43,076 bases of DNA from Candidatus Aegiribacteria sp. (lineage in GTDB: Bacteria; Fermentibacterota; Fermentibacteria; Fermentibacterales; JCC-6), in the NCBI GenBank assembly GCA_030613065.1, contig JAUWMQ010000008.1:1-43076 (forward strand). The letters are read 5' to 3'. Position numbers and translations under genes: made by a program. Position 1 is the stretch's first letter, and each line of letters opens with the position of its first letter. Positions 17,442 to 27,402 of the stretch are shown piece after piece. Below the pieces are notes generated by a model. The model was given only the letters and a program-made list of their open reading frames with translations, made no database searches and had not been told where the DNA came from.

Positions 17442-19238
17442 TTGCTCAAGCACATACGGAATTTCTGTATTATTGCACACATTGATCATGGCAAGTCAAC
17501 ACTTGCCGACAGGCTTCTGCAGGCAACCGGTACAGTATCCAAAAGGGAATTTCATGACCTTATGCTTGATACTATGGATATTGAGCGGGAGAGGGGAATT
17601 ACCATAAAGAGCACCGCTGTAACGATGAATTTTACATCGAAAGACGGCAAAGAATACGAACTGAACCTTATTGATACTCCCGGACATGTTGATTTTGCCT
17701 ACGAAGTATCCAGAGCTCTGGCTTCCTGTGAGGGTGCGCTGCTTGTGATAGATGCCGCCCAGGGGGTTCAAGCCCAGACAGTGGCGAATCTTTACAAGGC
17801 TATGGAGCAGAATCTTACCATAATACCTGTTATCAACAAGATAGACCTTTCCTCCGCGAACATTCTTGAAACGATGGGTGAGATCGAAGGCGAACTTGGT
17901 CTGAACGTTGATGATTCAGTCTGTGTGTCCGCCAAGACGGGAGAGGGAATCGATGAACTTCTCGAGGCTATTGTTGAGAAGATACCACATCCTGAAGGCA
18001 GGGAAGGTACTCCTTTAAGAGCCAGAATTTTCGACAGCATCTTTGACCCATATAGGGGAGTGGTCGTCTATTTCAGGATTGAGGATGGTTCCATAAGAAA
18101 AGGCGAAAATATCCTCATGATGATTTCAGGGAAGGAATACAAAGTTGAAGAACTCGGCCGCTTCGGTATTAAACGGCAGCCATGTTCCGAACTTATTGCC
18201 GGAGAAGTTGGATATCTCATTGCGGGTATTAAAACCGTAGAGGATGTAAAGTCTGGCGATACGGTGACTTCTGCTGAAAACCCTGCCGAAAAACCTTTGG
18301 AAGGATATATCGAGGTAAAACCGGTCGTTTTCTCCTCCATCTATCCGGTCTCGTCCGAAGACTACGAGGACCTTTCGGCCGCCATAGAAAGACTGAAACT
18401 GAACGATGCATCTCTGGTATACGAGAAGGTTTCATCCACTGGTCTTGGTTTCGGTTTCAGGTGCGGTTTCCTTGGGCTCCTTCACCTTGAGGTAGTGCAG
18501 GAAAGGCTTGAGAGGGAATTCGATCTTTCGCTTGTTCTGACCGCTCCGACAGTACAGTACAGGATAACCCTCACCGATGGCAGTGTAGTTAACGTGGACA
18601 ATCCTGTTAACTATCCTGATCCCGCCAGTATTAAACTGACTGAAGAACCTTATATTAAGGCATCCATAATCATGCCTGACAGATATATAGGACCTGTTAC
18701 CAGATTGATTCTGGACAGAAGGGGAGACAACTACAAGAACCTCTATGTAGGTAAGAAAAGGGTTGAGATAACCGCTGATATACCCCTGGGCGAAGTAGTT
18801 TACGATTTCTACGACAAACTGAAATCCGTTACCCAGGGCTACGGCTCCTTCGATTATGAGATAACGGATTATCGTCCTGGAGACCTGGTGAAGGTGGACA
18901 TACTTGTCAATCACGAGAAGGTTGAAGCCCTTTCCATGCTTGTACACCGTGACAGGGCACGCCCATGGGCAGTGAATGCATGTAAAAACCTGAAGGATGA
19001 GATACCAAGGCAGCAGTTCAAAATACCCATCCAGGGTGCTATCGGGGGGCAGGTTATTTCAAGGGAAACCATTACAGCACTGAGAAAGGATGTTACCGCC
19101 AAGTGCTATGGCGGAGACATTACGCGTAAAAGAAAACTCCTTGAAAAACAGAAGGCCGGTAAGAAACGGATGAAAATGGTGGGCAGCGTTGCCATCCCCC
19201 AGAAAGCCTTCCTGGCAGTCCTCCGTCGCGAAGACTGA
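17442..19238 (+). CDS. lepA: Elongation factor 4 (LepA), TTG start
   Basis: IRNFCIIAHIDHGKSTLADRLL, DTPGHVDF, LepA-specific C-terminus; RBS aaggag. Confidence 0.97.
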   Translation: MLKHIRNFCIIAHIDHGKSTLADRLLQATGTVSKREFHDLMLDTMDIERERGITIKSTAVTMNFTSKDGKEYELNLIDTPGHVDFAYEVSRALASCEGALLVIDAAQGVQAQTVANLYKAMEQNLTIIPVINKIDLSSANILETMGEIEGELGLNVDDSVCVSAKTGEGIDELLEAIVEKIPHPEGREGTPLRARIFDSIFDPYRGVVVYFRIEDGSIRKGENILMMISGKEYKVEELGRFGIKRQPCSELIAGEVGYLIAGIKTVEDVKSGDTVTSAENPAEKPLEGYIEVKPVVFSSIYPVSSEDYEDLSAAIERLKLNDASLVYEKVSSTGLGFGFRCGFLGLLHLEVVQERLEREFDLSLVLTAPTVQYRITLTDGSVVNVDNPVNYPDPASIKLTEEPYIKASIIMPDRYIGPVTRLILDRRGDNYKNLYVGKKRVEITADIPLGEVVYDFYDKLKSVTQGYGSFDYEITDYRPGDLVKVDILVNHEKVEALSMLVHRDRARPWAVNACKNLKDEIPRQQFKIPIQGAIGGQVISRETITALRKDVTAKCYGGDITRKRKLLEKQKAGKKRMKMVGSVAIPQKAFLAVLRRED

Positions 19239-19252
19239 ACTCAGGAGTCCGG

Positions 19253-20050
19253 ATGAGTGAAAATGTCTCATCAGCGGGAAACGTAACCATACGTGTGTAC
19301 GCAGAATTGAATGATTTTCTGCCGAAGCACCTGAGATTCAGGAGTTTCAGCTATCCACTGAATGGCGGCAACTCCCTTAAACACCTTGTAGAATCGGCAG
19401 GCATTCCACATACGGAGATTGAGCTGATAATTGTTAACGGCAGCTCAGTTGCCCTGGAAGCAACTGTCATTGCGGAAGACAGGATAAGTGTATATCCCGT
19501 CTTCGAGAGTATTGATATAACTCCATTAATCGCTCTACGCCCTGAACCACTCAGGAAAACACGTTTCATACTGGATGTTCACCTTGGCAAGCTTGCTCTG
19601 ATACTTCGACTTCTCGGATTTGATGCGAAGTTTCCGGGGGACATACCTGATGAAGATCTTGCACAGATGTCCGCAGATGAGAATAGAATACTCCTGACGA
19701 GGGATACCATGCTTCTCAAGCGGAATATTGTAACTCACGGATGCTGGCTGCACAGTCAGGACCCTGAAGAACAGGCAGCCGAAATAATTCAGCGGCTTGA
19801 CCTGAGAGATTCAGCGAAACCCTTCACAAGATGTCCTGATTGTGGTGCTTTTCTTGAGCCTGTCAGCAAAGAAAAGATAGAACACAGACTGGAACCGCTA
19901 ACAAAAAAGTACTACAGTGACTTCAGCATATGTATAGAATGTGATAAGATCTATTGGAAAGGGAGTCATTACCAGTCTCTGACCGAACTGCTTAAGAGAT
20001 TGAAAATACATGTTCCTGAAAACGGAGGTAGTAATGATGAATGCATTTGA
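19253..20050 (+). CDS. Ubiquitin-like + Mut7-C RNase domain protein
   Basis: FILDVHLGKLALILRLLGFDAKF...LLTRDTMLLKR; zinc-ribbon CPDCGAFLEP...CIECDKIYWKGSHY. Confidence 0.88.
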   Translation: MSENVSSAGNVTIRVYAELNDFLPKHLRFRSFSYPLNGGNSLKHLVESAGIPHTEIELIIVNGSSVALEATVIAEDRISVYPVFESIDITPLIALRPEPLRKTRFILDVHLGKLALILRLLGFDAKFPGDIPDEDLAQMSADENRILLTRDTMLLKRNIVTHGCWLHSQDPEEQAAEIIQRLDLRDSAKPFTRCPDCGAFLEPVSKEKIEHRLEPLTKKYYSDFSICIECDKIYWKGSHYQSLTELLKRLKIHVPENGGSNDECI

Positions 20051-20068
20051 GGACCCGCGCTGGAAATC

Positions 20069-21193
20069 CTGAAACCCTCCGGACTGTACGTTCATGTTCC
20101 ATTCTGCATCAGGAAATGCAGCTACTGCTCCTTCTATTCAGAAAGCAGAGATCAAAAAACCCGGGACGATTTCGGAAAAGCTCTTCTAACAGAGCTTGAG
20201 AGAAGTGTAAGGGATAAATGCATAGGTACGGTTTATGCCGGAGGTGGAACACCCACACTTCTTTCACCTGAATACTGGAGCAGGTTCCGTGCAACAATAG
20301 ATGATATTGCTGACACTTCTGGAGCGATCGAGTACACAATTGAAACAAATCCCAATACCGTTACTGAAAAAGAGCTGCTCGCACTCCGGCAGGCAGGATT
20401 TAACAGGCTTAGCATTGGCGTTCAGTCCTTCAGAGATTCCGCGCTTCTATCGCTCGGAAGAATTCATACCGCACAGCAGGCAATCGAAGTATTCAGGAGT
20501 GCCAGGAGTGCAGGATTCGATAATATCTCAATTGACCTGATGTACGGTATCCCGGGACAGACCTTCAGCGACTGGGCGGGAGAACTGGAGCGTGTTGAGG
20601 CACTCTCTCCCGAACATCTTTCATGCTACGAGCTTTCTGTGACCGAAGGAACTCCTTTATTCGATTCAATAAACAGCGGATTAATCTCAAAACCAGATGA
20701 GGTCACCTGCCGTAATATGTATTTCGCTGCAGATGAGATACTGACTGCAAATGGCTATATCCACTACGAAGTCTCGAATTACGCCAGAGATAACTATTTC
20801 ATTTCAAGACATAACAGCTCGTACTGGAACAGATCTCCATACATAGGGCTTGGCCCTTCTGCGCACAGTTTCGATGGAGAATCAACCAGGAAATGGAATG
20901 TATCATCCATTGATGAATACCTGAAAAAGATAAAAACCGGACAGTCACCAACAGCCGGCAGCGAAGTCGTTTCAAAAGATCAGGCAGCCCTTGAAATGGT
21001 GATGCTCGGCCTTCGCTGCAGTCATGGTATTGATCTGCAAGCGATAGAATCCCAGACCGGCATTTGTATCAATACAGATCATCTGAACAGGATGATAAAA
21101 AACAATTTGGTAACCGTCTCAGATACAAGAATCGTTCCCACTGCGGAAGGGATGCTTTACGCTGATGGGGATTCAGTAGAACTCATCTGTTAA
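20069..21193 (+). CDS. hemW: HemW-like radical SAM protein, non-canonical start
   Basis: Manual translation upstream of ORF 20540: LKPSGLYVHVPFCIRKCSYCSFYS...GGGTPTLLS...IETNPNTV...RLSIGVQSF, then MYGIPGQT. Confidence 0.82.
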   Translation: MKPSGLYVHVPFCIRKCSYCSFYSESRDQKTRDDFGKALLTELERSVRDKCIGTVYAGGGTPTLLSPEYWSRFRATIDDIADTSGAIEYTIETNPNTVTEKELLALRQAGFNRLSIGVQSFRDSALLSLGRIHTAQQAIEVFRSARSAGFDNISIDLMYGIPGQTFSDWAGELERVEALSPEHLSCYELSVTEGTPLFDSINSGLISKPDEVTCRNMYFAADEILTANGYIHYEVSNYARDNYFISRHNSSYWNRSPYIGLGPSAHSFDGESTRKWNVSSIDEYLKKIKTGQSPTAGSEVVSKDQAALEMVMLGLRCSHGIDLQAIESQTGICINTDHLNRMIKNNLVTVSDTRIVPTAEGMLYADGDSVELIC

Positions 21194-21247
21194 AAGCGTA
21201 ATGAGTTTGACTAACCCCCGATGAAATTGCATAATTGCCTCTCCGGT

Positions 21248-21324
21248 GCCCCCGTAGCTCAGTAGGATAGAGCGACGGTTTCCTAAACCGTAGGCCACAC
21301 GTTCGAGCCGTGTCGGGGGCACCA
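21248..21324 (+). tRNA. tRNA-Arg (anticodon CCU)
   Basis: GCCCCCG/CGGGGGC acceptor, ACGGT-TTCCTAA-ACCGT anticodon arm, TTCGAG T loop, encoded CCA. Confidence 0.93.
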
Positions 21325-21408
21325 TTTTTTTATACCCGCCGGCTTGGCTCTACCGATTCTGGGCTATGCTTCATAGCCCTTGAAGTGTTATTAGTTCGAA
21401 TCCCGTTA

Positions 21409-21443
21409 GGGGTACCAGATTTCAGAATTTAGAACTCATTCTC
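21409..21443 (+). repeat. 35-bp direct repeat, copy 1
   Basis: ggggtaccagatttcagaatttagaactcattctc, identical to 23245..23279; preceded by tRNA-3'-like ttcgaatcccgtta. Confidence 0.92.
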
Positions 21444-21489
21444 AGCTATGGCAGCAGTTCGAAATGCCTCCATCAGGGGGTGGTAGATC

Positions 21490-22749
21490 TTAGCTAGAAA
21501 ATTTTAACACTACCTCAAGATCCTCATGTTCAAAGGCTGTCGCCATTCGATCCATCTCTTGCTTTGACAACCCAAATCGTCTTGCTTCATTTCTCCAAGT
21601 AGCAACAACATGCCCAATCTTAATAGCAGTTTCCCTAGCTTGATTCAAGGTAATACCGAAGTATTCACAGACTTCATATGCTAATTCAATAGACGCTGAG
21701 GGATCATCTAGCCCGATGGTTGTAGATAAAGTACGAGGACTGATATCAACAGGAGTAGGATTAAGATCATATGCTGGAGAAAGATGCCAGCCTTCATATC
21801 CTGAGTAAAGAAATCCGTGATTTCGCATATGATCATCAACATTTGAAATTAGCACTGTAAATACTATTCGGGACCACAGTTCATGGAGATCTCGAGAAGT
21901 ATTAGCTCCATATTTTCTGAGAGCATCGACAAGTTCGAGATAACTTCGAACATCGTTGTCATTTGAACCTATCATGCTCATACCTGATAGGAAAGGTATA
22001 CGACGTGATCCTCTGCGATCAAAACGTCTCAGTATTAACACATTTCTTCCGGCAATAGTCTCTAGATGCATATCTGGAACGGTAATACCAGCTTTCTTTG
22101 CAAGAGCTAGTGCAACAGCTTCCCAAGTTACACGGTCATATTCATCGTTCTTGTTCGGGAATTTCGCAATCGTCAGGTTATTATCTGTGTCACGCACTGA
22201 TGCCTTGGGTTGTGCTCCACCTAGAGATGAACCGGGTGCAAGAAGTATTCGAAGATCTTCTCTAGTATCGTCATCATCAACAACATGATCAGATGCAGCA
22301 AGTAATCTAGGTAGATCGATCAATGGTGGGATTCGAACACCTTCGTAAGTTGCGAGAAAAGGTCCGTCAGACTCCGTTGCGAACCTTAGTGCTCCTTGCC
22401 TTGCTTCATCGTCAACTTGGAGAAGGTAGTCTCGTTCAAAAAGTGTTCTCGGTTGACGACTCTCAGCACTGCATTGTTTTCTGGTTGCACGGCGCATTAG
22501 TATCCTGCCCCACCTATCAGGTGCAGAATCTCCAATAGCACCAAACAATACTTTTTGTTCCGTTGATTGAAAGGGTCCAGGAGTAAGTGTAAGTGCTGGC
22601 TCTAAGGAAAATCTGACTGGTGATTTCAGCCACGTGGAATCGTATTCAAATGTGGCACTCTCCCTTCTACCACGGATATTAGACCAGAGACGTCCTACAA
22701 ACATCTGTTCGCCATCAAGATCTATGTAAGTGAGAATTGGATCACTCAT
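21490..22749 (-). CDS. hipA: HipA family toxin kinase
   Basis: LAPGSSLGGAQPKASV, ILRRFDRRG, LISNVDDHMRNHGFLY, WHLSPAYDLNP. Confidence 0.93.
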   Translation of the reverse strand: MSDPILTYIDLDGEQMFVGRLWSNIRGRRESATFEYDSTWLKSPVRFSLEPALTLTPGPFQSTEQKVLFGAIGDSAPDRWGRILMRRATRKQCSAESRQPRTLFERDYLLQVDDEARQGALRFATESDGPFLATYEGVRIPPLIDLPRLLAASDHVVDDDDTREDLRILLAPGSSLGGAQPKASVRDTDNNLTIAKFPNKNDEYDRVTWEAVALALAKKAGITVPDMHLETIAGRNVLILRRFDRRGSRRIPFLSGMSMIGSNDNDVRSYLELVDALRKYGANTSRDLHELWSRIVFTVLISNVDDHMRNHGFLYSGYEGWHLSPAYDLNPTPVDISPRTLSTTIGLDDPSASIELAYEVCEYFGITLNQARETAIKIGHVVATWRNEARRFGLSKQEMDRMATAFEHEDLEVVLKFSS

Positions 22750-23093
22750 TCTTCATTCTCTCCCTGTGAATTTGACGTTGTACGTCGAATCCTTTTGGGT
22801 AAATTTTCTTCCTCAAATAAGCGCCCCATCGAATCATGCTTAGCATCAGCAATTTCCTCAAATTGTTTTAGCAGACCAATAGCGAATAGTACTGATGCAC
22901 AAATACCCACAGAAACGCTGGGATCACCCTTTTCTACTTTCATGAGGGTAACCCGGCTTATTGCAGCTCTTTCGGCCAAAATTGACATTGGCAGTCTGCG
23001 GCGTTTCCTTGCATCACGTACATCTTGCCCAAATTTGCGCAGTGCTCTTTGCACTGGAATCGGTAGTCCGAATTGTGATTTTCTTGAGTGCAT
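22746..23093 (-). CDS. hipB: HipB-like XRE antitoxin
   Basis: HTH VRDARKRRRLPMSILAERAAISRVTLMKVEKGDPSVSVG; 4-bp overlap with hipA. Confidence 0.88.
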   Translation of the reverse strand: MHSRKSQFGLPIPVQRALRKFGQDVRDARKRRRLPMSILAERAAISRVTLMKVEKGDPSVSVGICASVLFAIGLLKQFEEIADAKHDSMGRLFEEENLPKRIRRTTSNSQGENEE

Positions 23094-23112
23094 TTCTTGT
23101 CCCCCTATTCTT

Positions 23113-23165
23113 AATGTAAACTATAGTGTACACTAACAGGGTTAATGTACATCATAGTTAACATT
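23113..23165. promoter_or_regulatory. Inverted repeat upstream of hipB, candidate operator
   Basis: aatgtaaactatagtgtaca and tgtacatcatagttaacatt (17/20 complementary). Confidence 0.65.
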
Positions 23166-23244
23166 ATGGCAAGTACTATACATGCTAGCTATTGCATACT
23201 GTAAAGAAGCTGGACAAATTCGCAGTTCGAAATACGTCCACCAG

Positions 23245-23279
23245 GGGGTACCAGATTTCAGAATTTAGAACTCATTCTC
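23245..23279 (+). repeat. 35-bp direct repeat, copy 2
   Basis: Perfect copy of 21409..21443. Confidence 0.92.
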
Positions 23280-23573
23280 CATCACTGAAAACTTCCGAAA
23301 AGCATATACTGGAGAGTGCCATGTTCATCACAGCATCGCTCATCTTTGCCGAGTGCTGCATGAGTACTGTTCTTTCTGGATTAGCGAGACGCGAACTTTT
23401 TGTATTTGATTGCCATCTCCAATAAGGATATTAAAGAAATACCCACCGGTAACATTCAATCATGTTAACACTGTTCGGACTTTCAGTCTTTGGTTCTGAT
23501 GCTCATCTGTCACGACCGGTGCATCTTGATTATATCTATAATAGCATCAGAATATTCTTGTTCAGAAGGGGGG

Positions 23574-23867
23574 ATGAACATGGCTTTTTACAGACGTGGT
23601 AAGATATCATGCCCTGCAGGCAGGTGGACGACTCTGATATCGAATTTCGGGACCGGGATGCCTAAGACATTTACGGTAGCTTTTCATACGGAATCCCGGA
23701 GAGATATATCCGGAGAGTTCCTCGAGAAGAAATACACCTGGATATTTCCCAAGAAACCTGTTCGAGGAGCATTGGTACCTTTGATGGAGTTCAACCGGGA
23801 ATGGATTAACGGAATCTATACAGTGAAAGTAAGACCTGATATTGATCTGATGGCAGAGTTCAAGTAA
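23574..23867 (+). CDS. Hypothetical protein
   Basis: RBS-like aggggggatg; MNMAFYRRGKISCPAGRWTTLISNFGTGMPKTF. Confidence 0.55.
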   Translation: MNMAFYRRGKISCPAGRWTTLISNFGTGMPKTFTVAFHTESRRDISGEFLEKKYTWIFPKKPVRGALVPLMEFNREWINGIYTVKVRPDIDLMAEFK

Positions 23868-23987
23868 CCTGTTTTAGGGATGGATATAATCAGTACGGGC
23901 ATATGACATCTGATCCCTAGAGTGATTACCTGAATTAAGTACGTTAACTGCACGTTTACAAACTCGGATTTGTCGGTAGTATTCAGA

Positions 23988-24308
23988 ATGAATGAAAGGA
24001 ATGCAATGAACGAACAGGATGAGAGATACAGGGAAGCGCGAAGCCGTGTGAACGAGCTCAGATCGTTTTACAGGAATCTGCTTACGTACCTGATGATCAA
24101 CGTAGTGATCGTAATAATAAATCTGGTTACCAGCCCGGATCGTCTCTGGTTTTACTGGGTTACCATCTTCTGGGGTATAGGTCTGCTTTTTCACGCCATG
24201 ACGGTTTTTCTTGGCAAAGGTCGTCTGCTGGGCAGGGAATGGGAAGAGAAGCAGATTAATAAGATCATGGCAAGGCAGGACTCAGGTACAGAAGATAAAA
24301 CTGACTGA
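23988..24308 (+). CDS. 2TM domain-containing protein
   Basis: AMNEQDERYREARSRVNELRSFYRNLLTYLMINVVIVIINL...FYWVTIFWGIGLLFHAM. Confidence 0.75.
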   Translation: MNERNAMNEQDERYREARSRVNELRSFYRNLLTYLMINVVIVIINLVTSPDRLWFYWVTIFWGIGLLFHAMTVFLGKGRLLGREWEEKQINKIMARQDSGTEDKTD

Positions 24309-24344
24309 TTCAGCAAAACTGTATTTCGAATGTGAGAGTACATT

Positions 24345-25376
24345 TTGAAAGCAATGATCCTTAACGACTTATGTGACATAAGGGAGAATCCCAAACCCCT
24401 GATACTTGAGCAGTTGCCAGTACCCGAACCTGGTCCGGACGATATCCTGCTTCGGATTCTGGCATGCGGAGTCTGCCATACGGAGCTGGATGAGATCGAA
24501 GGTCGTACTGCGCCACCAGCTCTACCGGTTATTCCCGGTCATGAGGTCGTCGGCCTTATTGTGAAGAGCGGTGATAACGTTGAGTCCGGTAGAGTTGGCG
24601 AGAGAGTTGGAGTGGGCTGGCTCTACTCATCCTGCGGCAGCTGCAGATACTGTCTGGAGGGGAACGAGAACCTCTGCAGCGAATTCATGGCAACGGGAAG
24701 AGATGCCAACGGTGGTTACGCTGAGTACATGACTGTTCCCGGAGGTTCAGCGTTCACAATACCGGAATACCTGAGTGACTCTCATGCGGCTCCTCTTCTC
24801 TGCGCGGGAGCCATCGGATTCCGGTCGCTCAGGCTCTCCGGGATTGAGAACGGGGACAGCCTTGGTCTTACCGGTTTCGGAGGTTCCGCCCACCTTGTTC
24901 TGAAAATGGTAAGGTTCAGATATCCTGATTCTGAAATTTTCGTATTTGCCCGGAATCCTGCTGAGAGAGAATTTGCCAGAGAGCTTGGTGCAGTATGGGC
25001 AGGCGATACAGCTGATGAATCCCCGGTCAGGCTTCGCAGTATCATCGATACGACACCGGTCTGGAAGCCTGTTGTGGAAGCGTTGAAAAACCTGGCCCCC
25101 GAAGGCAGGCTTGTCATCAACGCGATCCGCAAGGAGGACGTTGACAGGGATTATCTTCTTCGAATTAACTACCCTTTGCACCTGTGGATGGAGAAAGAAA
25201 TCAAAAGTGTGGCTAATGTAAGCAGGAGGGATATTGCTGAATTTCTGGAACTGGCCTGTGAAATGAAAATTCAGCCTCAAATTGAGGAGTATCCTCTCGA
25301 GGATGCCAATCGTGCTCTCAATGATCTTCGAATGGGGAATGTCAGGGGCGCAAAGGTTCTCAGGATAGTTGAATGA
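24345..25376 (+). CDS. Zinc-dependent alcohol dehydrogenase
   Basis: CGVCHTELDEIEG, PVIPGHEVVG, CGSCRYCLEGNENLC structural zinc motif. Confidence 0.9.
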   Translation: MKAMILNDLCDIRENPKPLILEQLPVPEPGPDDILLRILACGVCHTELDEIEGRTAPPALPVIPGHEVVGLIVKSGDNVESGRVGERVGVGWLYSSCGSCRYCLEGNENLCSEFMATGRDANGGYAEYMTVPGGSAFTIPEYLSDSHAAPLLCAGAIGFRSLRLSGIENGDSLGLTGFGGSAHLVLKMVRFRYPDSEIFVFARNPAEREFARELGAVWAGDTADESPVRLRSIIDTTPVWKPVVEALKNLAPEGRLVINAIRKEDVDRDYLLRINYPLHLWMEKEIKSVANVSRRDIAEFLELACEMKIQPQIEEYPLEDANRALNDLRMGNVRGAKVLRIVE

Positions 25377-25515
25377 ATTCTGTATAGAGGTCTAGAACCT
25401 GTTACAGCTTGTAATTCGGGAACCGAATCACGTCGTTGCCCCTTAAAAATTCCTAGTACTTGACACGGGATTATATTTACGTCTGGCTCTGACTTGACCG
25501 GAGGTATTAAAACAG

Positions 25516-27402
25516 GTGTGCGGTATAAGTGGCATTATTTCCAGGCGTCTTAACTCCAGTGAGATTCGACAGCGACTTGAAAAAATGGGTTACATCCAGC
25601 GGCATCGTGGCCCCGATGATGCAGGCGAACAGGTATTTTCCTGTGACGATACGTTAGTCGGGCTGGGTTTTGTCAGACTTGCGATACTCGATCTGGAGAC
25701 CGGTATGCAGCCTGTGGTCTCAAAAGATGATGGCTGCGCAATCGTATGCAACGGGCAGATATACAACTATGTTGAGCTGAAGGAAGAAGTTTCTTCGGAA
25801 GATTTTTCAACCCAAGGTGATATCGAAGTAGCCCTGCACCTTTACAGGAAAAAGGGAATTGAGTTTCTGGATCATCTAAACGGAATGTATGCCGGAGCTG
25901 TTTTCGACCCGGAACGTAGAACGGTACTTCTTTTCAGAGACAGGTTTGGCATCAAACCTCTTTACTATACTGTTACTGAGGAAGGTCTCTTCTTCTCATC
26001 CGAGATCAAGCCCCTTCTTGAGGGCAGCCTTACAAAATCTGAACTGGATCATGAATCCCTGCCGGTATACTTCTCCTACCGATATGTACCGGGAGAAAAA
26101 ACCATGTTCAGGAATATCCGGCGTCTTCCGCCGGGGTCCTTTTTAGATTACAACCTTGAAAACGGATCTTTCCATATCGAACGGTACTGGGAATATCTTC
26201 CCGGCGTGGATGGTGTTACCTCCAGCGGCAGGGAGGCTGAGGACCGGTTTATCGAGCTTCTTGAAGATGCTGTCAGAATAAGAATGAGATCCGATGTTGA
26301 AGTTGCCAGCCTTTTAAGCGGGGGCATTGATTCTTCTTCCGTTGCTTCAATTGCAGCTTCCAGACAACCGCACATTAAGCTGTTTACCGTTTCTTTCAAT
26401 GATCCCCTTTACAATGAGCTTGATGATGTCAGGGCACTGATGAAAGCAGGTCATCAGATATTCAGCAACGCGAAACTGATTCACAGCTCCTGCGAACCCG
26501 GATCACTTGAGAATCTCCCCCAGCTTATCAGAGCAGTCGAGGACTGCATCTCTCTTGGCACTATCATTCCCACCGACCAGGTGTGCAGGCTTGCCTCCCA
26601 GCATGTGAAGGTAGTCCTGACCGGAGAGGGGGCTGACGAAGTATTCGCCGGTTACAGGAAATTCCTTCTTGAGATGGCAGCCGAAGAGATCGGTTTCATG
26701 TCTGAAAAAGAGAAAGGACTGCTTCTGAAAGATTTTCCTGAGCTGCTGAAATACCTGCCTGTCAGGGCTTCTGACCCCCGCAGACGTTTTATTCAGAGCG
26801 AACTCCTCTTCAATCAGTCCGAATTATCCAGACTTCTGGGAACAGAAACTGGAGAAGTGGCATTTCCAGAGGATGCAATGCCTTCTGTTGACACCGGAAT
26901 GCATCCGCTTAACCAGCTCCTGGCAATGGAATGCAGATCAAGACTCCCTGATTACGTGGTCTTGAGGCTGGATAAGCTATCCATGCGTCATTCACTTGAA
27001 ACCAGGACCCCCTACCTTGATTACAGGCTGGCTGAGTTCGCAGCAGGGCTTCCTGTGAATATGAAAGTTAATCTGGCGGAAAGAATGGGAAAATATATCT
27101 GCAGGAAATCACTTCGAAAGCACCGTGTGGTGGATCCCACCACCGCATTGAGGGAGAAAAAACCCTTCACGATACCTCTGGCTGCCTGGCTTCTCCAGAG
27201 GGATAATCTCCCTGACTATGTGAGTGAGATATTCCAGGGGGGTGAAATAGAACGTACCGGTATTCTAGATCCAGAGATGACAAAGCAGATGTGGAGCAGT
27301 GTTACAACTGATGGGATCGGCCCTGATACCCTGGTATCGGAAGCGGACAGAATATTTGCAGTGCTGACGTTCAGCTTATGGATGAAGGAGTTTACAGCAT
27401 GA
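25516..27402 (+). CDS. asnB: Asparagine synthase (glutamine-hydrolysing), GTG start
   Basis: N-terminal MCGISGI; RHRGPDDAG; SGGIDSSSVASIA; GEGADEVFAGY. Confidence 0.93.
   Translation: MCGISGIISRRLNSSEIRQRLEKMGYIQRHRGPDDAGEQVFSCDDTLVGLGFVRLAILDLETGMQPVVSKDDGCAIVCNGQIYNYVELKEEVSSEDFSTQGDIEVALHLYRKKGIEFLDHLNGMYAGAVFDPERRTVLLFRDRFGIKPLYYTVTEEGLFFSSEIKPLLEGSLTKSELDHESLPVYFSYRYVPGEKTMFRNIRRLPPGSFLDYNLENGSFHIERYWEYLPGVDGVTSSGREAEDRFIELLEDAVRIRMRSDVEVASLLSGGIDSSSVASIAASRQPHIKLFTVSFNDPLYNELDDVRALMKAGHQIFSNAKLIHSSCEPGSLENLPQLIRAVEDCISLGTIIPTDQVCRLASQHVKVVLTGEGADEVFAGYRKFLLEMAAEEIGFMSEKEKGLLLKDFPELLKYLPVRASDPRRRFIQSELLFNQSELSRLLGTETGEVAFPEDAMPSVDTGMHPLNQLLAMECRSRLPDYVVLRLDKLSMRHSLETRTPYLDYRLAEFAAGLPVNMKVNLAERMGKYICRKSLRKHRVVDPTTALREKKPFTIPLAAWLLQRDNLPDYVSEIFQGGEIERTGILDPEMTKQMWSSVTTDGIGPDTLVSEADRIFAVLTFSLWMKEFTA

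Noticed and set aside
20034-20072. TGA at 20070 as a selenocysteine codon in HemW
   Set aside because: Read-through in that frame gives NPPDCTF..., not HemW; the HemW frame is different, so Sec recoding does not explain it.
21327-21416. Possible second tRNA downstream of tRNA-Arg (loop ggctatgcttcatagcc, T-loop ttcgaat, ending taggggtacca)
   Set aside because: Acceptor and T-stem 5' sides do not pair and the position before the anticodon is not U; only the 3' end is tRNA-like, so it is treated as an att-like remnant.
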